Shown: positions 17,048-27,374, counted from the first letter of the stretch. The stretch is 64,000 nt of DNA from Xylophilus sp. Leaf220 (GCF_001421705.1 NZ_LMKO01000001.1:486170-550169); one strand, 5' to 3'. Notes: generated from the letters alone by a model not told the origin. A program made the numbers and translations.

Positions 17048-18190
17048 TTACTGCTTGAGCTGGCCGCCCGAGACGATGGAGAGATCGACATAGCGCGAGC
17101 CGCGGTTCTCGCCGGGCTTGAAGCCGACCACGTAGTCGCCCAGGTCGAGCCGGTCGATCGACTCGATGGCGCGGGCGACGCTCTCGCGGGTGGGGGTGGC
17201 GCCGGCGCGCCGCACCGCCTCCGACAGCACCCGGCCGGCCACGTAGCCTTCCATCATCGCGTGGCTGGCCGGCAGCTCGACCTTGGCCGCCTTGCGGGCC
17301 TGCTGGAACTCGCGCGCCAGCCGGGTGCTGAGCTTGTTGGGGTTGGGCGTGACCTGGGCGATCGAGATGCCGGCCAGCTGCTCGTCGCCGAGCCGCTTGG
17401 CGAGCTGCTCCACGTCGATGTCGGAGGTGGCGAAGAGCTGCGCGCCGCCGCCCTCGCTGCGGAACGACTCGACGAAGGCCGCGCTGGCGACGCTCGCCAG
17501 CAGCAGCACCGCCTGCGGCTGCGCCTCGCGGATCTGGGTCACCGCCGGCATCACCCGCACCTCGGGCGGCTGCAGCGCGGTGGCGACCACCTTGATCTTC
17601 TGTGCCGCGGCGGCCTGCGCGATCGTGGCCTGCACGCCGGCGGCCTGCGGCCCGGCCTCCATGAACACCGCCACCCGCGAGATGCCCATCGTGGCCAGGT
17701 GCTGCATGATCTTGCCGAGCTGGTCGGGCAGGCCGGCCCGCACGGTGAAGAGCTGGGGCGACACCGCCGCCAGCTGCAGCGCGCGGTAGCCGACCAGCGG
17801 GATCTTCTCCTTGTCCAGCAGACCGCTCTCGACCACCGCGGTGATGCCCCGGGTGCCGAAATAGCCGGCCAGCGCCAGCGGCCGCTGCTCGGCCAGCAGC
17901 GCGCGGGTCGCGGCGACCGTGTCGTCGGGCCGCGAGCCGTCGTCGCGGCTCACCAGCGACAGCGTGTTGCCGGCGGCGCCGCCGGCCGCGTTGAATTGCG
18001 AAAAGGCGATCTGCAGGCCGGCCGCATAGGCGCGGCCCTGCGTCGCCTCCACACCCGTCAGCGGCGCCACCTGGCCGACCACCAGGACGGCGGCCCGCGC
18101 GCCCGGCGCGGCCACGGCGGCAAGGGCCACGACGGCCCCCAGGATCAGGGTGCGGGCCCGCACGCGGGCCCCCGTGTCAACAGCGTGCAT
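17048..18190 (-). CDS. periplasmic binding protein, branched-chain amino acid type (orphan)
   Basis: LivJ-type (Peripla_BP_6) binding protein of 380 residues with a long signal peptide ending near A-P-G-A-R-A-A. Family features: V-G-Q-V-A-P-L-T-G at the start of the mature protein, then G-x-x-I-A-F-S-Q-F-N-A-A-G-G and V-A-A-T-R-A-L-L. No permease or ATPase gene is adjacent, so it must serve a transporter encoded elsewhere or a sensory system. Such orphan binding proteins are abundant in Comamonadaceae. It lies between etfA and the acyl-CoA dehydrogenase, but a terminator separates it from etfA. Confidence 0.88.
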   Translation of the reverse strand: MHAVDTGARVRARTLILGAVVALAAVAAPGARAAVLVVGQVAPLTGVEATQGRAYAAGLQIAFSQFNAAGGAAGNTLSLVSRDDGSRPDDTVAATRALLAEQRPLALAGYFGTRGITAVVESGLLDKEKIPLVGYRALQLAAVSPQLFTVRAGLPDQLGKIMQHLATMGISRVAVFMEAGPQAAGVQATIAQAAAAQKIKVVATALQPPEVRVMPAVTQIREAQPQAVLLLASVASAAFVESFRSEGGGAQLFATSDIDVEQLAKRLGDEQLAGISIAQVTPNPNKLSTRLAREFQQARKAAKVELPASHAMMEGYVAGRVLSEAVRRAGATPTRESVARAIESIDRLDLGDYVVGFKPGENRGSRYVDLSIVSGGQLKQ

Positions 18191-18284
18191 GTCGTTCCTC
18201 CAGTGTCGGTGCCGCCCCGGGGGTGGAGCGGCTTCGATGGCGGGACGGTGTCATGGCACCGTCCTCGTATGGGTAGCACTTGCG

Positions 18285-18328
18285 AAAAAGCGGCCCGCCG
18301 ACGACCTGCGATGGTCTTCGGCGGGCCG
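18285..18328 (-). terminator. rho-independent terminator of etfBA
   Basis: On the minus strand CGGCCCGCCGA and TCGGCGGGCCG form a perfect 11-bp stem (18328-18318 with 18301-18291), followed by CTTTTTCG. It lies 28 bp after the etfA stop. Confidence 0.85.
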
Positions 18329-18356
18329 CCCGGACCTCAGGCGAGGCGCGGCGGCA

Positions 18357-19289
18357 TCAGAGCGCGGCGACCAGTTCCGGCACCGCCACGAACAGGTCGG
18401 CCTCCAGGCCGTAGTCGGCGACAGAGAAGATCGGCGCTTCGGCATCCTTGTTGATCGCGACGATCACCTTGGAATCCTTCATGCCGGCCAGGTGCTGGAT
18501 CGCGCCCGAGATGCCGGCGGCGATGTAGAGCTGCGGCGCCACAATCTTGCCAGTCTGGCCCACCTGCCAGTCGTTGGGCGCGTAGCCCGCATCGACCGCG
18601 GCGCGGCTCGCGCCCAGGCCGGCGTTGAGCTTGTCGGCCAGCGGCGTCAGCACCTCGTTGAACTTCTCGGCGCTGCCGAGGGCCCGGCCGCCCGAGACGA
18701 TGATCTTGGCGGCGGTGAGTTCCGGGCGGTCGCTCTTGGTGACCTCGCGGCCGACGAAGCTGCTCTTGCCGCTGTCGGCCACGGCCTCGGCCTTCTCGAC
18801 CGTCGCGCTGCCGCCTTCGGCCGCCGCCGGGTCGAAGCCGGTGGTGCGCACGGTGATGACCTTGGTCTTGTCGGCGCTCTGCACGGTGGCGATGGCGTTG
18901 CCGGCGTAGATCGGGCGCTCGAAGGTGTCGGGGCTGTCGACCTTAGTGATGTCGCTGATCTGCGCGGCGTCGAGCTTGGCGGCCACGCGCGGCGCGACGT
19001 TCTTGCCCGCGGCGGTGGCCGGGAACAGGATGTGGCCGTAGCTGCCGGCGATCGCCAGCACCTGGGCTGCCACGTTCTCGGCCAAGCCCTCGGCCAGGCT
19101 CGGGCCTTCGGCCAGGATGACCTTGGTGACGCCCGCGATCTTGGCGGCGGCATCGGCCGCGGCCTGGGCGCCGGCGCCGGCCACCAGCACATGCACGTCG
19201 GCATCGCAGGCGATGGCGGCGGTCACGGTGTTGAGGGTGGAGGGCTTGATCGACTGGTTGTCGTGTTCTGCGATGACGAGTGCGCTCAT
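18357..19289 (-). CDS. etfA: electron transfer flavoprotein alpha subunit
   Basis: Alpha subunit of ETF, 310 residues; binds the redox-active FAD and carries electrons from acyl-CoA dehydrogenases to ETF-ubiquinone oxidoreductase. The C-terminal FAD domain is plain: S-G-G-R-A-L-G, then [24 protein letters not shown], and I-N-K-D-x-x-A-P-I-F. Start at the ATG at 19289, 17 bp after etfB; longer upstream frame is not coding. Ends at a strong terminator. Confidence 0.97.
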   Translation of the reverse strand: MSALVIAEHDNQSIKPSTLNTVTAAIACDADVHVLVAGAGAQAAADAAAKIAGVTKVILAEGPSLAEGLAENVAAQVLAIAGSYGHILFPATAAGKNVAPRVAAKLDAAQISDITKVDSPDTFERPIYAGNAIATVQSADKTKVITVRTTGFDPAAAEGGSATVEKAEAVADSGKSSFVGREVTKSDRPELTAAKIIVSGGRALGSAEKFNEVLTPLADKLNAGLGASRAAVDAGYAPNDWQVGQTGKIVAPQLYIAAGISGAIQHLAGMKDSKVIVAINKDAEAPIFSVADYGLEADLFVAVPELVAAL

Positions 19290-19306
19290 GTTCTTTTCTC
19301 TCTTCC

Positions 19307-20056
19307 TCAGATCACTTTGGCTTCGGTCTTGAGCTTGTTCACCAGCGTGGCGACGTCGGGCACCTTGATGCCGGCGCCGCGCTTCGGTGGCTCGGAGACC
19401 TTGAGGGTCTTCAGGCGGGGGGTCACGTCGACGCCCAGGTCCTCCGGCTTGACGATGTCGAGCTGCTTCTTCTTGGCCTTCATGATGTTGGGCAAGGTGA
19501 CGTAGCGGGGCTCGTTCAGGCGCAGGTCGGTGGTGATGATCGCGGGCAGGGTCAGCGCGATGGTCTCCAGGCCGCCGTCGACCTCGCGGGTCACCGTGAC
19601 CTTGTCGGCGGTGGCCTCGACCTTGCTTGCGAAGGTGGCCTGCGGCAGGTCGGCGAGGGCCGCCAGCATCTGGCCGGTCTGGTTGCTGTCGTCGTCGATC
19701 GCCTGCTTGCCGAGGATGACCAGCTGCGGCTGCTCCTTGTCGACCAGGGCCTTCAGCAGCTTGGCGACGGCCAGGGGCTGCAGCTCGGCGGTGGTCTCGA
19801 CCAGGATGCCGCGGTCGGCGCCGATGGCCATCGCGGTGCGCAGGGTTTCCTGGCACTTGGTGTCGCCGCAGCTGACCGCGACGATCTCGGTGACGATGCC
19901 CTTCTCCTTGAGGCGCACCGCTTCTTCGACCGCGATCTCGTCGAAGGGATTCATGCTCATCTTGACGTTGGCGATGTCCACGCCGCTGCCGTCGGATTTC
20001 ACACGGACTTTCACGTTGTAGTCGACTACCCGCTTGACGGGGACCAAAACCTTCAT
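19307..20056 (-). CDS. etfB: electron transfer flavoprotein beta subunit
   Basis: Beta subunit of ETF, 249 residues, binding structural AMP. Signature: [12 protein letters not shown] at the N-terminus, [11 protein letters not shown], and the AMP-binding [15 protein letters not shown] segment. A strong ribosome binding site (GGAGCCGCAGCA) sits before the ATG at 20056; the frame extends to 20113 but without a better start. First gene of the etfBA operon, preceded by a palindromic operator. Confidence 0.97.
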   Translation of the reverse strand: MKVLVPVKRVVDYNVKVRVKSDGSGVDIANVKMSMNPFDEIAVEEAVRLKEKGIVTEIVAVSCGDTKCQETLRTAMAIGADRGILVETTAELQPLAVAKLLKALVDKEQPQLVILGKQAIDDDSNQTGQMLAALADLPQATFASKVEATADKVTVTREVDGGLETIALTLPAIITTDLRLNEPRYVTLPNIMKAKKKQLDIVKPEDLGVDVTPRLKTLKVSEPPKRGAGIKVPDVATLVNKLKTEAKVI

Positions 20057-20102
20057 TGCTGCGGCTCCTATGACGATGGTGGAAATCTGGGATATGCGAT
20101 CG

Positions 20103-20108
20103 ATTCTA
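20103..20108 (-). promoter_or_regulatory. probable -10 box of etfBA
   Basis: TAGAAT on the minus strand, 47 bp before the etfB start. A TTAACC hexamer (20129-20124, minus) lies 15 bp upstream as a possible -35 box and is part of the palindromic operator, so a repressor bound there would cover the promoter. The 15-bp spacing is short. Confidence 0.4.
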
Positions 20109-20120
20109 TGCACATCTTTA

Positions 20121-20146
20121 TTTGGTTAAGCGTCCACTTAACCAAA
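20121..20146. promoter_or_regulatory. palindromic operator upstream of etfBA
   Basis: TTTGGTTAAG (20121-20130), six bases, CTTAACCAAA (20137-20146): a perfect inverted repeat with 10-bp arms in an AT-rich island. The size and symmetry suit a TetR-family dimer; TetR-type regulators of fatty-acid and branched-chain acyl-CoA catabolism (PsrA, FadP, LiuQ groups) are known to control etf genes in proteobacteria. Which one binds here is inference. Confidence 0.7.
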
Positions 20147-20311
20147 CACGGATGATCGACCTGCGCCCATCGGGGGCGACCGGTGCCGGGGCATACAAAA
20201 GCACGGTCGTTCTTTTTTCATTATAGGGAGGCTGCGGCAGGGCATGTACCGCCATGTTTCTCACGATGCGCGCGGCACTCCGGCATGCGGAACGCCGCGC
20301 GCCTGTCCCGC

Positions 20312-21265
20312 TCAGATGTCGGCCAGGACCCGGATGTGCTGCTCGACGCTGCGGGCCAGCGCGTCGAGGTGGTAGCCGCCTTCCAGGCACGAGACGATGC
20401 GGCCCCTGGCGTAGCGCCGCGCGATGTCCTTGACGCGGCCGGTGATCCAGGCGAAGTCCTGGTCGGTCAGGCCCAGCTGGCCCAGGTCGTCCTCGCGGTG
20501 GGCGTCGAAGCCGGCGCTGACGAACACCATCTCGGGCTTGAACGCCTCCAGCCGCGGGATCCACATCATCTCGATCAGCTCGCGCACGTCCATGCCGCGG
20601 GTGTAGGCCGGCACCGGCAGGTTGAGCATGTTGGCGGCCGGGTGTTCGGTGCCGGAAAACGGATAGAGCGGATGCTGGAAGATGCCGACCATCAGCACCC
20701 GGTCGTCGCCCGAGAAGATGTCCTCGGTGCCGTTGCCGTGGTGCACGTCGAAGTCGACGATCGCCACCCGCTTCAGATGGTGCACCTCCAGCGCATGGCG
20801 CGCCGCCACCGCCACATTGTTGAAGAAGCAGAAACCCATCGCCCTGGCGGCTTCCGCATGGTGGCCCGGCGGGCGCACCGCGCAGAAGGCGTTCTCCAAC
20901 TCGCCGGACAGCACCGCGTCGGTCGCGGCCACCGCGGCGCCGGCGGCGCGCAGGGCGGCATCGACGGTGTGGAGGTTGAGGCTGGTGTCGGGGTCGATCG
21001 CCGCATGTGCAGGGCCGCCGGCGGCGACGTCGTCGGCCAGGCGGTCGGTCATGCCGCGCAGCCGGTCGAGGTGCGCCACCGGATGGGCGCGTGCGATCTG
21101 GGACTGGCTGGCAAGCGGCGCCTCGCGGCGCTCCAGCGCATCGGCCACGCCGGTCAGCAGCAGACGGTCCTCGATCGCGTCGAGCCGGGCCGCGCACTCC
21201 GGGTGCCCTGCGCCCATGTCGTGCTTCCAGCAGTCCTTGTGGGTGAAGTAGCCTGTTTTATTCAC
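20312..21265 (-). CDS. histone deacetylase family protein (acetylpolyamine/acetoin-utilisation type)
   Basis: Zinc-dependent deacetylase of the arginase/deacetylase fold, 317 residues. Catalytic His135-His136 (R-P-P-G-H-H-A-E), zinc ligands Asp173 and His175 (D-F-D-V-H-H-G-N-G-T) and Asp254 (S-A-G-F-D-A-H), and the transition-state Tyr in E-G-G-Y-H are all intact, so the enzyme should be active. Bacterial members remove acetyl groups from polyamines or proteins. It is divergent from the moxR operon with a 47-bp gap, and lies 255 bp upstream of etfB on the same strand. Confidence 0.93.
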   Translation of the reverse strand: MNKTGYFTHKDCWKHDMGAGHPECAARLDAIEDRLLLTGVADALERREAPLASQSQIARAHPVAHLDRLRGMTDRLADDVAAGGPAHAAIDPDTSLNLHTVDAALRAAGAAVAATDAVLSGELENAFCAVRPPGHHAEAARAMGFCFFNNVAVAARHALEVHHLKRVAIVDFDVHHGNGTEDIFSGDDRVLMVGIFQHPLYPFSGTEHPAANMLNLPVPAYTRGMDVRELIEMMWIPRLEAFKPEMVFVSAGFDAHREDDLGQLGLTDQDFAWITGRVKDIARRYARGRIVSCLEGGYHLDALARSVEQHIRVLADI

Positions 21266-21312
21266 GTCTCTTCGGACTGGCGTCCTCTTTTTTCAGCTAA
21301 CGTCGGTGCCAT

Positions 21313-22233
<921 letters not shown>

Positions 22234-22240
22234 CGCGGCC

Positions 22241-23209
22241 ATGGCCAAGCCGCCCCGCACTGGCCGCGTCAACGCCTGGTTCCTGGCGCGGCTGCCGCGG
22301 CAGGACACCCAGCTGCTGACGCAGCGCAACGTCTTCATCCTGCCCTCGCGCGCGGGCCTGGCATTGGCAGCCACGCTTTTGGTGCTGCTGGTGGCGTCGA
22401 TTAATTTCGAGCTGAACCTGGGCTACCTGCTCACCTTTCTTCTGGCCGGCGCGGCCCTGGTCGGCATGCACCTGGGCCACGGCACCTTGCGCGGCCTGAC
22501 GCTGCATCTGGTGCCGCCCGAGCCCGCCTTCGCCGGCAGCGCCGCCACGCTGGAAGTGCAGCTGGCCAGCGAGCGCGCCACCCCGCGGCACGCGGTGTCC
22601 CTCGCGGTGCAGGGCAGCGATGCCCGCGCCTGGACCGACGTTCCGGCCGGCGGCCAGGCCACGGTGCGCATCGCCTTCGAGGCGCCCTCGCGCGGCATCC
22701 ACCCGGTGCCGCCGGTGACGGCCGAGACGCGCTTCCCGATCGGCAGCTTCCGCGTCTGGGCGCTCTGGCGGCCGGCGGCCGAGGTGCTGGTCTACCCGGC
22801 GCCCGAGTTGCCGCCGCCGCCGCTGCCCACCGGCGAGCCGCGCGCCGGAACCGCCGCGCTGCAGGTGCATGCGCACGGGCCGGGCGAGATCGACGGCGTG
22901 CGTGCCTACCAGCGCGGAGACCCGGTGCGGCTGGTGGTGTGGAAGAAGGCGGCCCGCGCCATCGCCGCCGGCACGGACGACCTGGTGAGCCGCGACACCC
23001 ACCAGTCGCAGCAGCAGGATCTCTGGCTCGACCATGCGCAGGCCGGCACGACCGACATGGAGGCACGCCTCTCGCGCCTGTGCTCCTGGGTGCAGCAGGC
23101 CGAGCGGCTGGGCGTGCCCTACGGCCTGCGGTTGCCGGGCCTGCAGATCGCGCCGGCGCAGGGGGCGGCCCACCAGCGCCACTGCCTGGAGGCCCTGGCC
23201 CGATGCTGA
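22241..23209 (+). CDS. DUF58 domain membrane protein
   Basis: 322-residue protein with two close hydrophobic segments near residues 35-75 and a large soluble part. The C-terminal half carries the DUF58 signature (R-x-Y-Q-R-G-D-P-V-R-L-V-V-W-K-K-A-A-R, shortened here), a VWA-like fold that pairs with MoxR ATPases. The start at 22241 follows the moxR stop closely. Its end overlaps tgpA by 7 bp (ATGCTGA). The exact role is unknown; the operon points to envelope or peptidoglycan protein modification. Confidence 0.9.
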   Translation: MAKPPRTGRVNAWFLARLPRQDTQLLTQRNVFILPSRAGLALAATLLVLLVASINFELNLGYLLTFLLAGAALVGMHLGHGTLRGLTLHLVPPEPAFAGSAATLEVQLASERATPRHAVSLAVQGSDARAWTDVPAGGQATVRIAFEAPSRGIHPVPPVTAETRFPIGSFRVWALWRPAAEVLVYPAPELPPPPLPTGEPRAGTAALQVHAHGPGEIDGVRAYQRGDPVRLVVWKKAARAIAAGTDDLVSRDTHQSQQQDLWLDHAQAGTTDMEARLSRLCSWVQQAERLGVPYGLRLPGLQIAPAQGAAHQRHCLEALARC

Positions 23210-25311
23210 ACCCGTTCGCCAAGCCGCTCGCCGCCGCGGCAGCCCTGCCCCGCGACAGCCGCGACACGCTGTTCCTGCTGGCGGTGGTCGCCTGGGTGTT
23301 GCTGCCGCAGGTGGCCTACCTGCCGCTGTGGGCCAGCGCGGTCGCGGCGCTGGTGCTGCTGTGGCGCGCCCGGCTGGCCTGGCGGGCCGACCCGCTGCCG
23401 GGCCGCTGGTGGCTGCTGGCGCTGGTGGCCGTCTGCACCGGCGCCACGCTGCTGACGCACAAGACCATCCTCGGCCGCGAGGCCGGCGTGACGCTGGTCA
23501 TCATGCTGCTGGCCTTGAAGACGCTGGAGCTGCGCGCCCGGCGCGATGCGATGGTGATCTTCTTTCTGGGCTTCTTCGCGATGCTCACCAACTTCTTCGT
23601 ATCGCAGTCGCTGCCGGTGGCCTTCGCGATGGTGGTGGCACTGTGGGGTTTGCTGACCGCGCTGGTGCAAGCCCATATGCCGGTCGGCCGGCCACCGCTG
23701 GCCGCGGCGGCCGGCACCTCGGCGCGGATGATGCTGCTGGGCGCGCCGATCATGCTGGCGCTGTTCCTGTTTTTCCCGCGGATGTCGCCGCTCTGGGGCG
23801 TGCCGGGCGACCAGACCCGCGGCCGCAGCGGCTTGGCGCAGGACATGGAGATCGGCAACATCACCAGCCTGGCGCTCGACGACGGCGTGGCGATGCGGAT
23901 CCGCTTCGACACGCCGGGCAACGCGCCGCCGCCGCAGCAGGACCTGTACTTCCGCGGGCCGGTGCTCTCCACCTTCGACGGCCGGCGCTGGCGCCCGCTC
24001 TCCACCCTGGGCGCGAACGGCGAATACGTGCCGCGCTGGCAACCGCCCGGCCCGCTGCAGGTGAGCGGCACCCCGGTGCGCTACGAGGCCACGCTGGAGC
24101 CCAGCCGCCGCACCTGGCTCCTGACGCTGGACGCGGCGCCCGAGAAGCCCGAGGGCGTCGAGGCCTACCGCAGCGCCGACCTGCAATGGACCGCCCTGCG
24201 GCCGGTCAACCAGCTCCTGCGCTACAAGGCCGTGAGCTTCACCGATTTCCGCTACGGCCCCGAGCGGCGCACGCCGGCGATGCGCGCCTTCACCGAACTG
24301 CCCGAGGGCTTCGACCCGCGCACCCGCGCCCTGGCCGCCGAGTTGCTGGCCCAGGCGAAGGCCGATCCGCAGTCGACGGCCGACGGCGGCGACGCCACCG
24401 CGGCGCTGGTGGCCGACGCGATGCGCCGGCTGCGCACCGGCGGCTACACCTACACCCTGGAGCCGGGCATCTACGGCCGCGAGACGGCCGACGAGTTCTG
24501 GTTCGACCGCAAGGCCGGCTTCTGCGAGCACATCGCCTCGGCCTTCGTGGTGCTGATGCGGGCGGCCGACGTGCCGGCCCGCATCGTCACCGGCTACCAG
24601 GGCGGCGACCTGAACGCGGTCGACGGCTACTGGACGGTGCGCCAGAGCGACGCCCACGCCTGGGCCGAGGTCTGGCAGGCCGGCCGCGGCTGGACGCGGG
24701 TCGATCCCACCTCGGCCGTGTCGCCCGACCGGATCGGCCAACTGGTCCGGCTGCCCGCGCCGCAGGGCGCATTCGCCGGGGCCTTCGGCGCGGTGATCGG
24801 CGAAGGCCTGGTGCAGCAGCTGCGCGCCGGCTGGGAGGCGGTGAACAACCGCTGGAACCAGTGGGTGCTGAACTACACGCAGGAGCGCCAGTTCGACCTG
24901 CTCAAGCGCCTGGGCTTCGGCACGCCCGACTGGCAGGACCTGGCCCGCATCCTGGCCGTATTGGTGGCGGTGGCCAGCATCGCCGGCGCCGTCTGGGCGG
25001 CGCTGGCGCGCCGCTCGCACGACCCGTGGCTGCTGCTGCTGGCCCGCGCCCGGCGCCGGCTGGAGCGGCAGGGCCTGGCGCTGCCGCCGCAGATGCCGCC
25101 GCGGGCGATGGCGGCCGAGGTGCAGCGCGCCTTCGGCCACGACGGCGTGGCGGTGCAGGCCTGGCTGCTGCGGCTCGAGGCCCTGCGCTACGGCCGTGCC
25201 GATCCGGCCGCGCAGCGCGGCGCGCTGGCCGCCCTGCGCCGCGAGTTCGGCGCACTGGCCTGGCCCGCTGCCCCCGCGGGCAGCGCCGCCCTTCCCTCCC
25301 CCGGCGCCTGA
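23203..25311 (+). CDS. tgpA: TgpA-type membrane transglutaminase (DUF3488-transglutaminase-DUF4129)
   Basis: 702-residue inner-membrane protein like Pseudomonas aeruginosa TgpA, a protein-glutamine gamma-glutamyltransferase acting in the periplasm. The N-terminal part has about five to six membrane helices (DUF3488), the periplasmic transglutaminase core has the triad Cys441 (G-F-C-E-H-I-A-S), His485 (D-A-H-A-W-A-E-V) and Asp501 (R-V-D-P-T-S), and a last helix near 580-610 leads to a cytoplasmic DUF4129 tail. The whole triad is intact. It overlaps the DUF58 gene by 7 bp; TgpA is essential in P. aeruginosa. Confidence 0.95.
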   Translation: MLNPFAKPLAAAAALPRDSRDTLFLLAVVAWVLLPQVAYLPLWASAVAALVLLWRARLAWRADPLPGRWWLLALVAVCTGATLLTHKTILGREAGVTLVIMLLALKTLELRARRDAMVIFFLGFFAMLTNFFVSQSLPVAFAMVVALWGLLTALVQAHMPVGRPPLAAAAGTSARMMLLGAPIMLALFLFFPRMSPLWGVPGDQTRGRSGLAQDMEIGNITSLALDDGVAMRIRFDTPGNAPPPQQDLYFRGPVLSTFDGRRWRPLSTLGANGEYVPRWQPPGPLQVSGTPVRYEATLEPSRRTWLLTLDAAPEKPEGVEAYRSADLQWTALRPVNQLLRYKAVSFTDFRYGPERRTPAMRAFTELPEGFDPRTRALAAELLAQAKADPQSTADGGDATAALVADAMRRLRTGGYTYTLEPGIYGRETADEFWFDRKAGFCEHIASAFVVLMRAADVPARIVTGYQGGDLNAVDGYWTVRQSDAHAWAEVWQAGRGWTRVDPTSAVSPDRIGQLVRLPAPQGAFAGAFGAVIGEGLVQQLRAGWEAVNNRWNQWVLNYTQERQFDLLKRLGFGTPDWQDLARILAVLVAVASIAGAVWAALARRSHDPWLLLLARARRRLERQGLALPPQMPPRAMAAEVQRAFGHDGVAVQAWLLRLEALRYGRADPAAQRGALAALRREFGALAWPAAPAGSAALPSPGA

Positions 25312-25342
25312 CCGCGCCCTTCTCCTGATCGACATCCACGCC

Positions 25343-26485
25343 GTGCCCCTCGTTCCCCGCCCCCTGCCCCGCGACCGCCGCCCCGCGCTGCGCCGCATCG
25401 CCGCCGCCACCCTCGCCACCGGCCTGGCCGGCATCGCGGGCATCGGCCTGCCCGGCGCCGCGTCGGCACAGGCCGCGGCGCATGCCAAACCCGCGCGCCG
25501 GCCGGCCGCGCCCCCGGCGGCGCCACCCGTCTCCTACGCCGACCGGGCCGACGCGATGCAGTTCGCAGACGACCTGGCCGCCCGCCGCGACCTCGACCGC
25601 GAATGGGTCCGCCAGGCGATCGGCCAGGCGCAGTTCCTGCCCACCGTGCCGCGGCTGATGGTGCCGGCGCCGCGCGGCACCGCCAAGAACTGGCGGGTCT
25701 ACCGCAGCCGCTTCATCGACCCGGTCCGCATCCGGGCCGGCGTTCGCTTCTGGCAGGAACACCGCGACACGCTGGCGCGGGCCGAGCGCATCTACGGCGT
25801 GCCGGCCGAGATCATCGTCGGCATCATCGGCGTGGAGACGGTCTACGGCCAGCAGGTGGGCACCTTCCGGGTGATGGATGCGCTCTCGACCCTGTCGTTC
25901 GACTTTCCCGCCGCCCATCCGCGCGCGGCCGAGCGCATCGCCTTCTTCCGGGGCGAGCTGGAGCAGTTCCTGAGCCTGGCCAACCGCAGCAACGTCGACC
26001 CGTTCGCTCTGCGCGGCAGCTATGCCGGGGCGATGGGACTGCCGCAGTTCATGCCGTCGAGCTGGAGCAAGTACGCGGTCGATTTCGACGGCGACGGCCG
26101 CATCGACCTGTTCGGAAGCCCGGCCGACGCGATCGGCTCGGTCGGCAGCTACTTCAAGGCCTTCGGCTGGAAGACCGGCATGCCGACGCACTACCCGGTG
26201 GCGTTCGACGCCGAGCGGCTCGACAAGGACGCGCTGCTCGCGCCCGACATCCTGCCCACCTTCAGCCCCGCCGCATTCGCCGCCAAGGGCGCGGTGCTGG
26301 ACGGCGCGGCGCGCGAGCATGCCGGCCCGCTGGCGCTGGTCGAACTGCAGAACGGCGCCGACCTGCCGACCTACATCGCGGGCACCGAGAATTTCTACGT
26401 GATCACCCGCTACAACTGGTCGAGCTACTACGCGCTGTCGGTGATCGAGCTGGGCGCTGCGGTGTCGGAAGCGCTGGGGCGCTGA
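25343..26485 (+). CDS. mltB: lytic murein transglycosylase B
   Basis: Family 3 lytic transglycosylase cleaving the MurNAc-GlcNAc bond of peptidoglycan with 1,6-anhydro formation. About 380 residues from a GTG at 25343, giving an Arg-rich N-region and a hydrophobic signal peptide ending near G-A-A-S-A-Q-A; no lipobox is seen, so it is probably a soluble periplasmic (SltB-like) form. The catalytic Glu lies in I-I-G-V-E-T-V-Y-G-Q, with S-Y-A-G-A-M-G-L-P-Q-F-M-P-S-S-W downstream. It starts 31 bp after tgpA, so peptidoglycan remodelling and TgpA may be coexpressed. Confidence 0.92.
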   Translation: MPLVPRPLPRDRRPALRRIAAATLATGLAGIAGIGLPGAASAQAAAHAKPARRPAAPPAAPPVSYADRADAMQFADDLAARRDLDREWVRQAIGQAQFLPTVPRLMVPAPRGTAKNWRVYRSRFIDPVRIRAGVRFWQEHRDTLARAERIYGVPAEIIVGIIGVETVYGQQVGTFRVMDALSTLSFDFPAAHPRAAERIAFFRGELEQFLSLANRSNVDPFALRGSYAGAMGLPQFMPSSWSKYAVDFDGDGRIDLFGSPADAIGSVGSYFKAFGWKTGMPTHYPVAFDAERLDKDALLAPDILPTFSPAAFAAKGAVLDGAAREHAGPLALVELQNGADLPTYIAGTENFYVITRYNWSSYYALSVIELGAAVSEALGR

Positions 26486-26603
26486 AACCGGCGCCGGACG
26501 GCGCGCAGTGGCCTCACCCGCCCCGGTGAACTTTGCTGCGGGGCCGCGCCTCCAACCGCGTCCCGCCTTCCGTCCGCGCCGCCCCGGTGCAGAAAGTCAC
26601 GCC

Positions 26604-27374
26604 ATGCCGCTCCCGCGCCCCGCCAAGCCCGCCACCGCCCGCCCGGCCCGCCCCGGCCTGGTCGGCTCCAAATCGCTCGTGGTCTCGGGACTGATCGCGC
26701 TGGCGGCATGGGCGTATTTCGGCGGCAGCGCCGTAGCGGCCGATAAAGGGGTGAAGCTGCCCGCGCCGACGGTCGACACCCCGCTGGTCGCCGCCGCCAC
26801 GCCGGCCCGGACCGCCACCGCGGTCTTCGCCGGCGGCTGCTTCTGGGGGGTGCAGGCGGTGTTCCAGCACACGCAGGGCGTGCTCGAGGCCGTGTCGGGC
26901 TATGCCGGCGGCGCGGCCGAGACGGCGCGCTACGAGACGATCGGCAGCGGCCGCACCGGGCATGCCGAGGCGGTGAAGATCACCTACGACCCTTCCAGGA
27001 TCAGCTACGGCCGGCTGCTGCAGGTGTACTTCTCGGTGGCGCACGACCCGACCCAGCTCGACCGGCAAGGGCCCGACACCGGCACCCAGTACCGCTCGGC
27101 CATCTTCTACCAGGACGCCGAACAGAAGCGCGTCGCCGAGGCCTACATCGCGCAGCTGGATGCCGCCCACGCGTTTCCGGCGCGGATCGTCACCGTGCTG
27201 TCGCCGGTGGGCCAGGGCTTCTTCCCGGCCGAGGCGTACCACCAGGACTACGCCACCCGCAACCCGCATTCGCCCTACATCGCCCGCTTCGACCTGCCGA
27301 AGCTGGCCGAGCTGCAGGCCCTGATGCCCGAGCTGTACCGCGCCACGCCGGTGCTGGTGGCGCAGGGCGGCTGA
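26604..27374 (+). CDS. msrA: peptide methionine sulfoxide reductase A with N-terminal membrane anchor/signal
   Basis: Reduces the S-epimer of methionine sulfoxide in proteins. The catalytic G-G-C-F-W-G follows a roughly 80-residue N-terminal extension that holds one hydrophobic segment (about residues 22-45: L-V-V-S-G-L-I-A-L-A-A-W-A-Y-F), so the enzyme is exported or membrane-anchored. The C-terminal part ends Y-H-Q-D-Y-A-T-R-N-P-H-S-P-Y-I and has no further Cys, so the usual resolving cysteines are absent. Start at ATG 26604; 256 residues. Follows mltB by 118 bp on the same strand. Confidence 0.93.
   Translation: MPLPRPAKPATARPARPGLVGSKSLVVSGLIALAAWAYFGGSAVAADKGVKLPAPTVDTPLVAAATPARTATAVFAGGCFWGVQAVFQHTQGVLEAVSGYAGGAAETARYETIGSGRTGHAEAVKITYDPSRISYGRLLQVYFSVAHDPTQLDRQGPDTGTQYRSAIFYQDAEQKRVAEAYIAQLDAAHAFPARIVTVLSPVGQGFFPAEAYHQDYATRNPHSPYIARFDLPKLAELQALMPELYRATPVLVAQGG

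Noticed and set aside
13967-18454. A 1495-codon open frame on the plus strand
   Set aside because: It runs antisense to the acyltransferase end, NMO, acyl-CoA dehydrogenase and binding-protein genes, has a composition dominated by Arg, Ala, Gly, His and Val with no recognisable domain, and is the usual result of very high GC content opposite real genes.
23119-25488. A 789-codon antisense open frame opposite tgpA
   Set aside because: Same GC-driven shadow effect; the plus-strand transglutaminase has its full catalytic triad.
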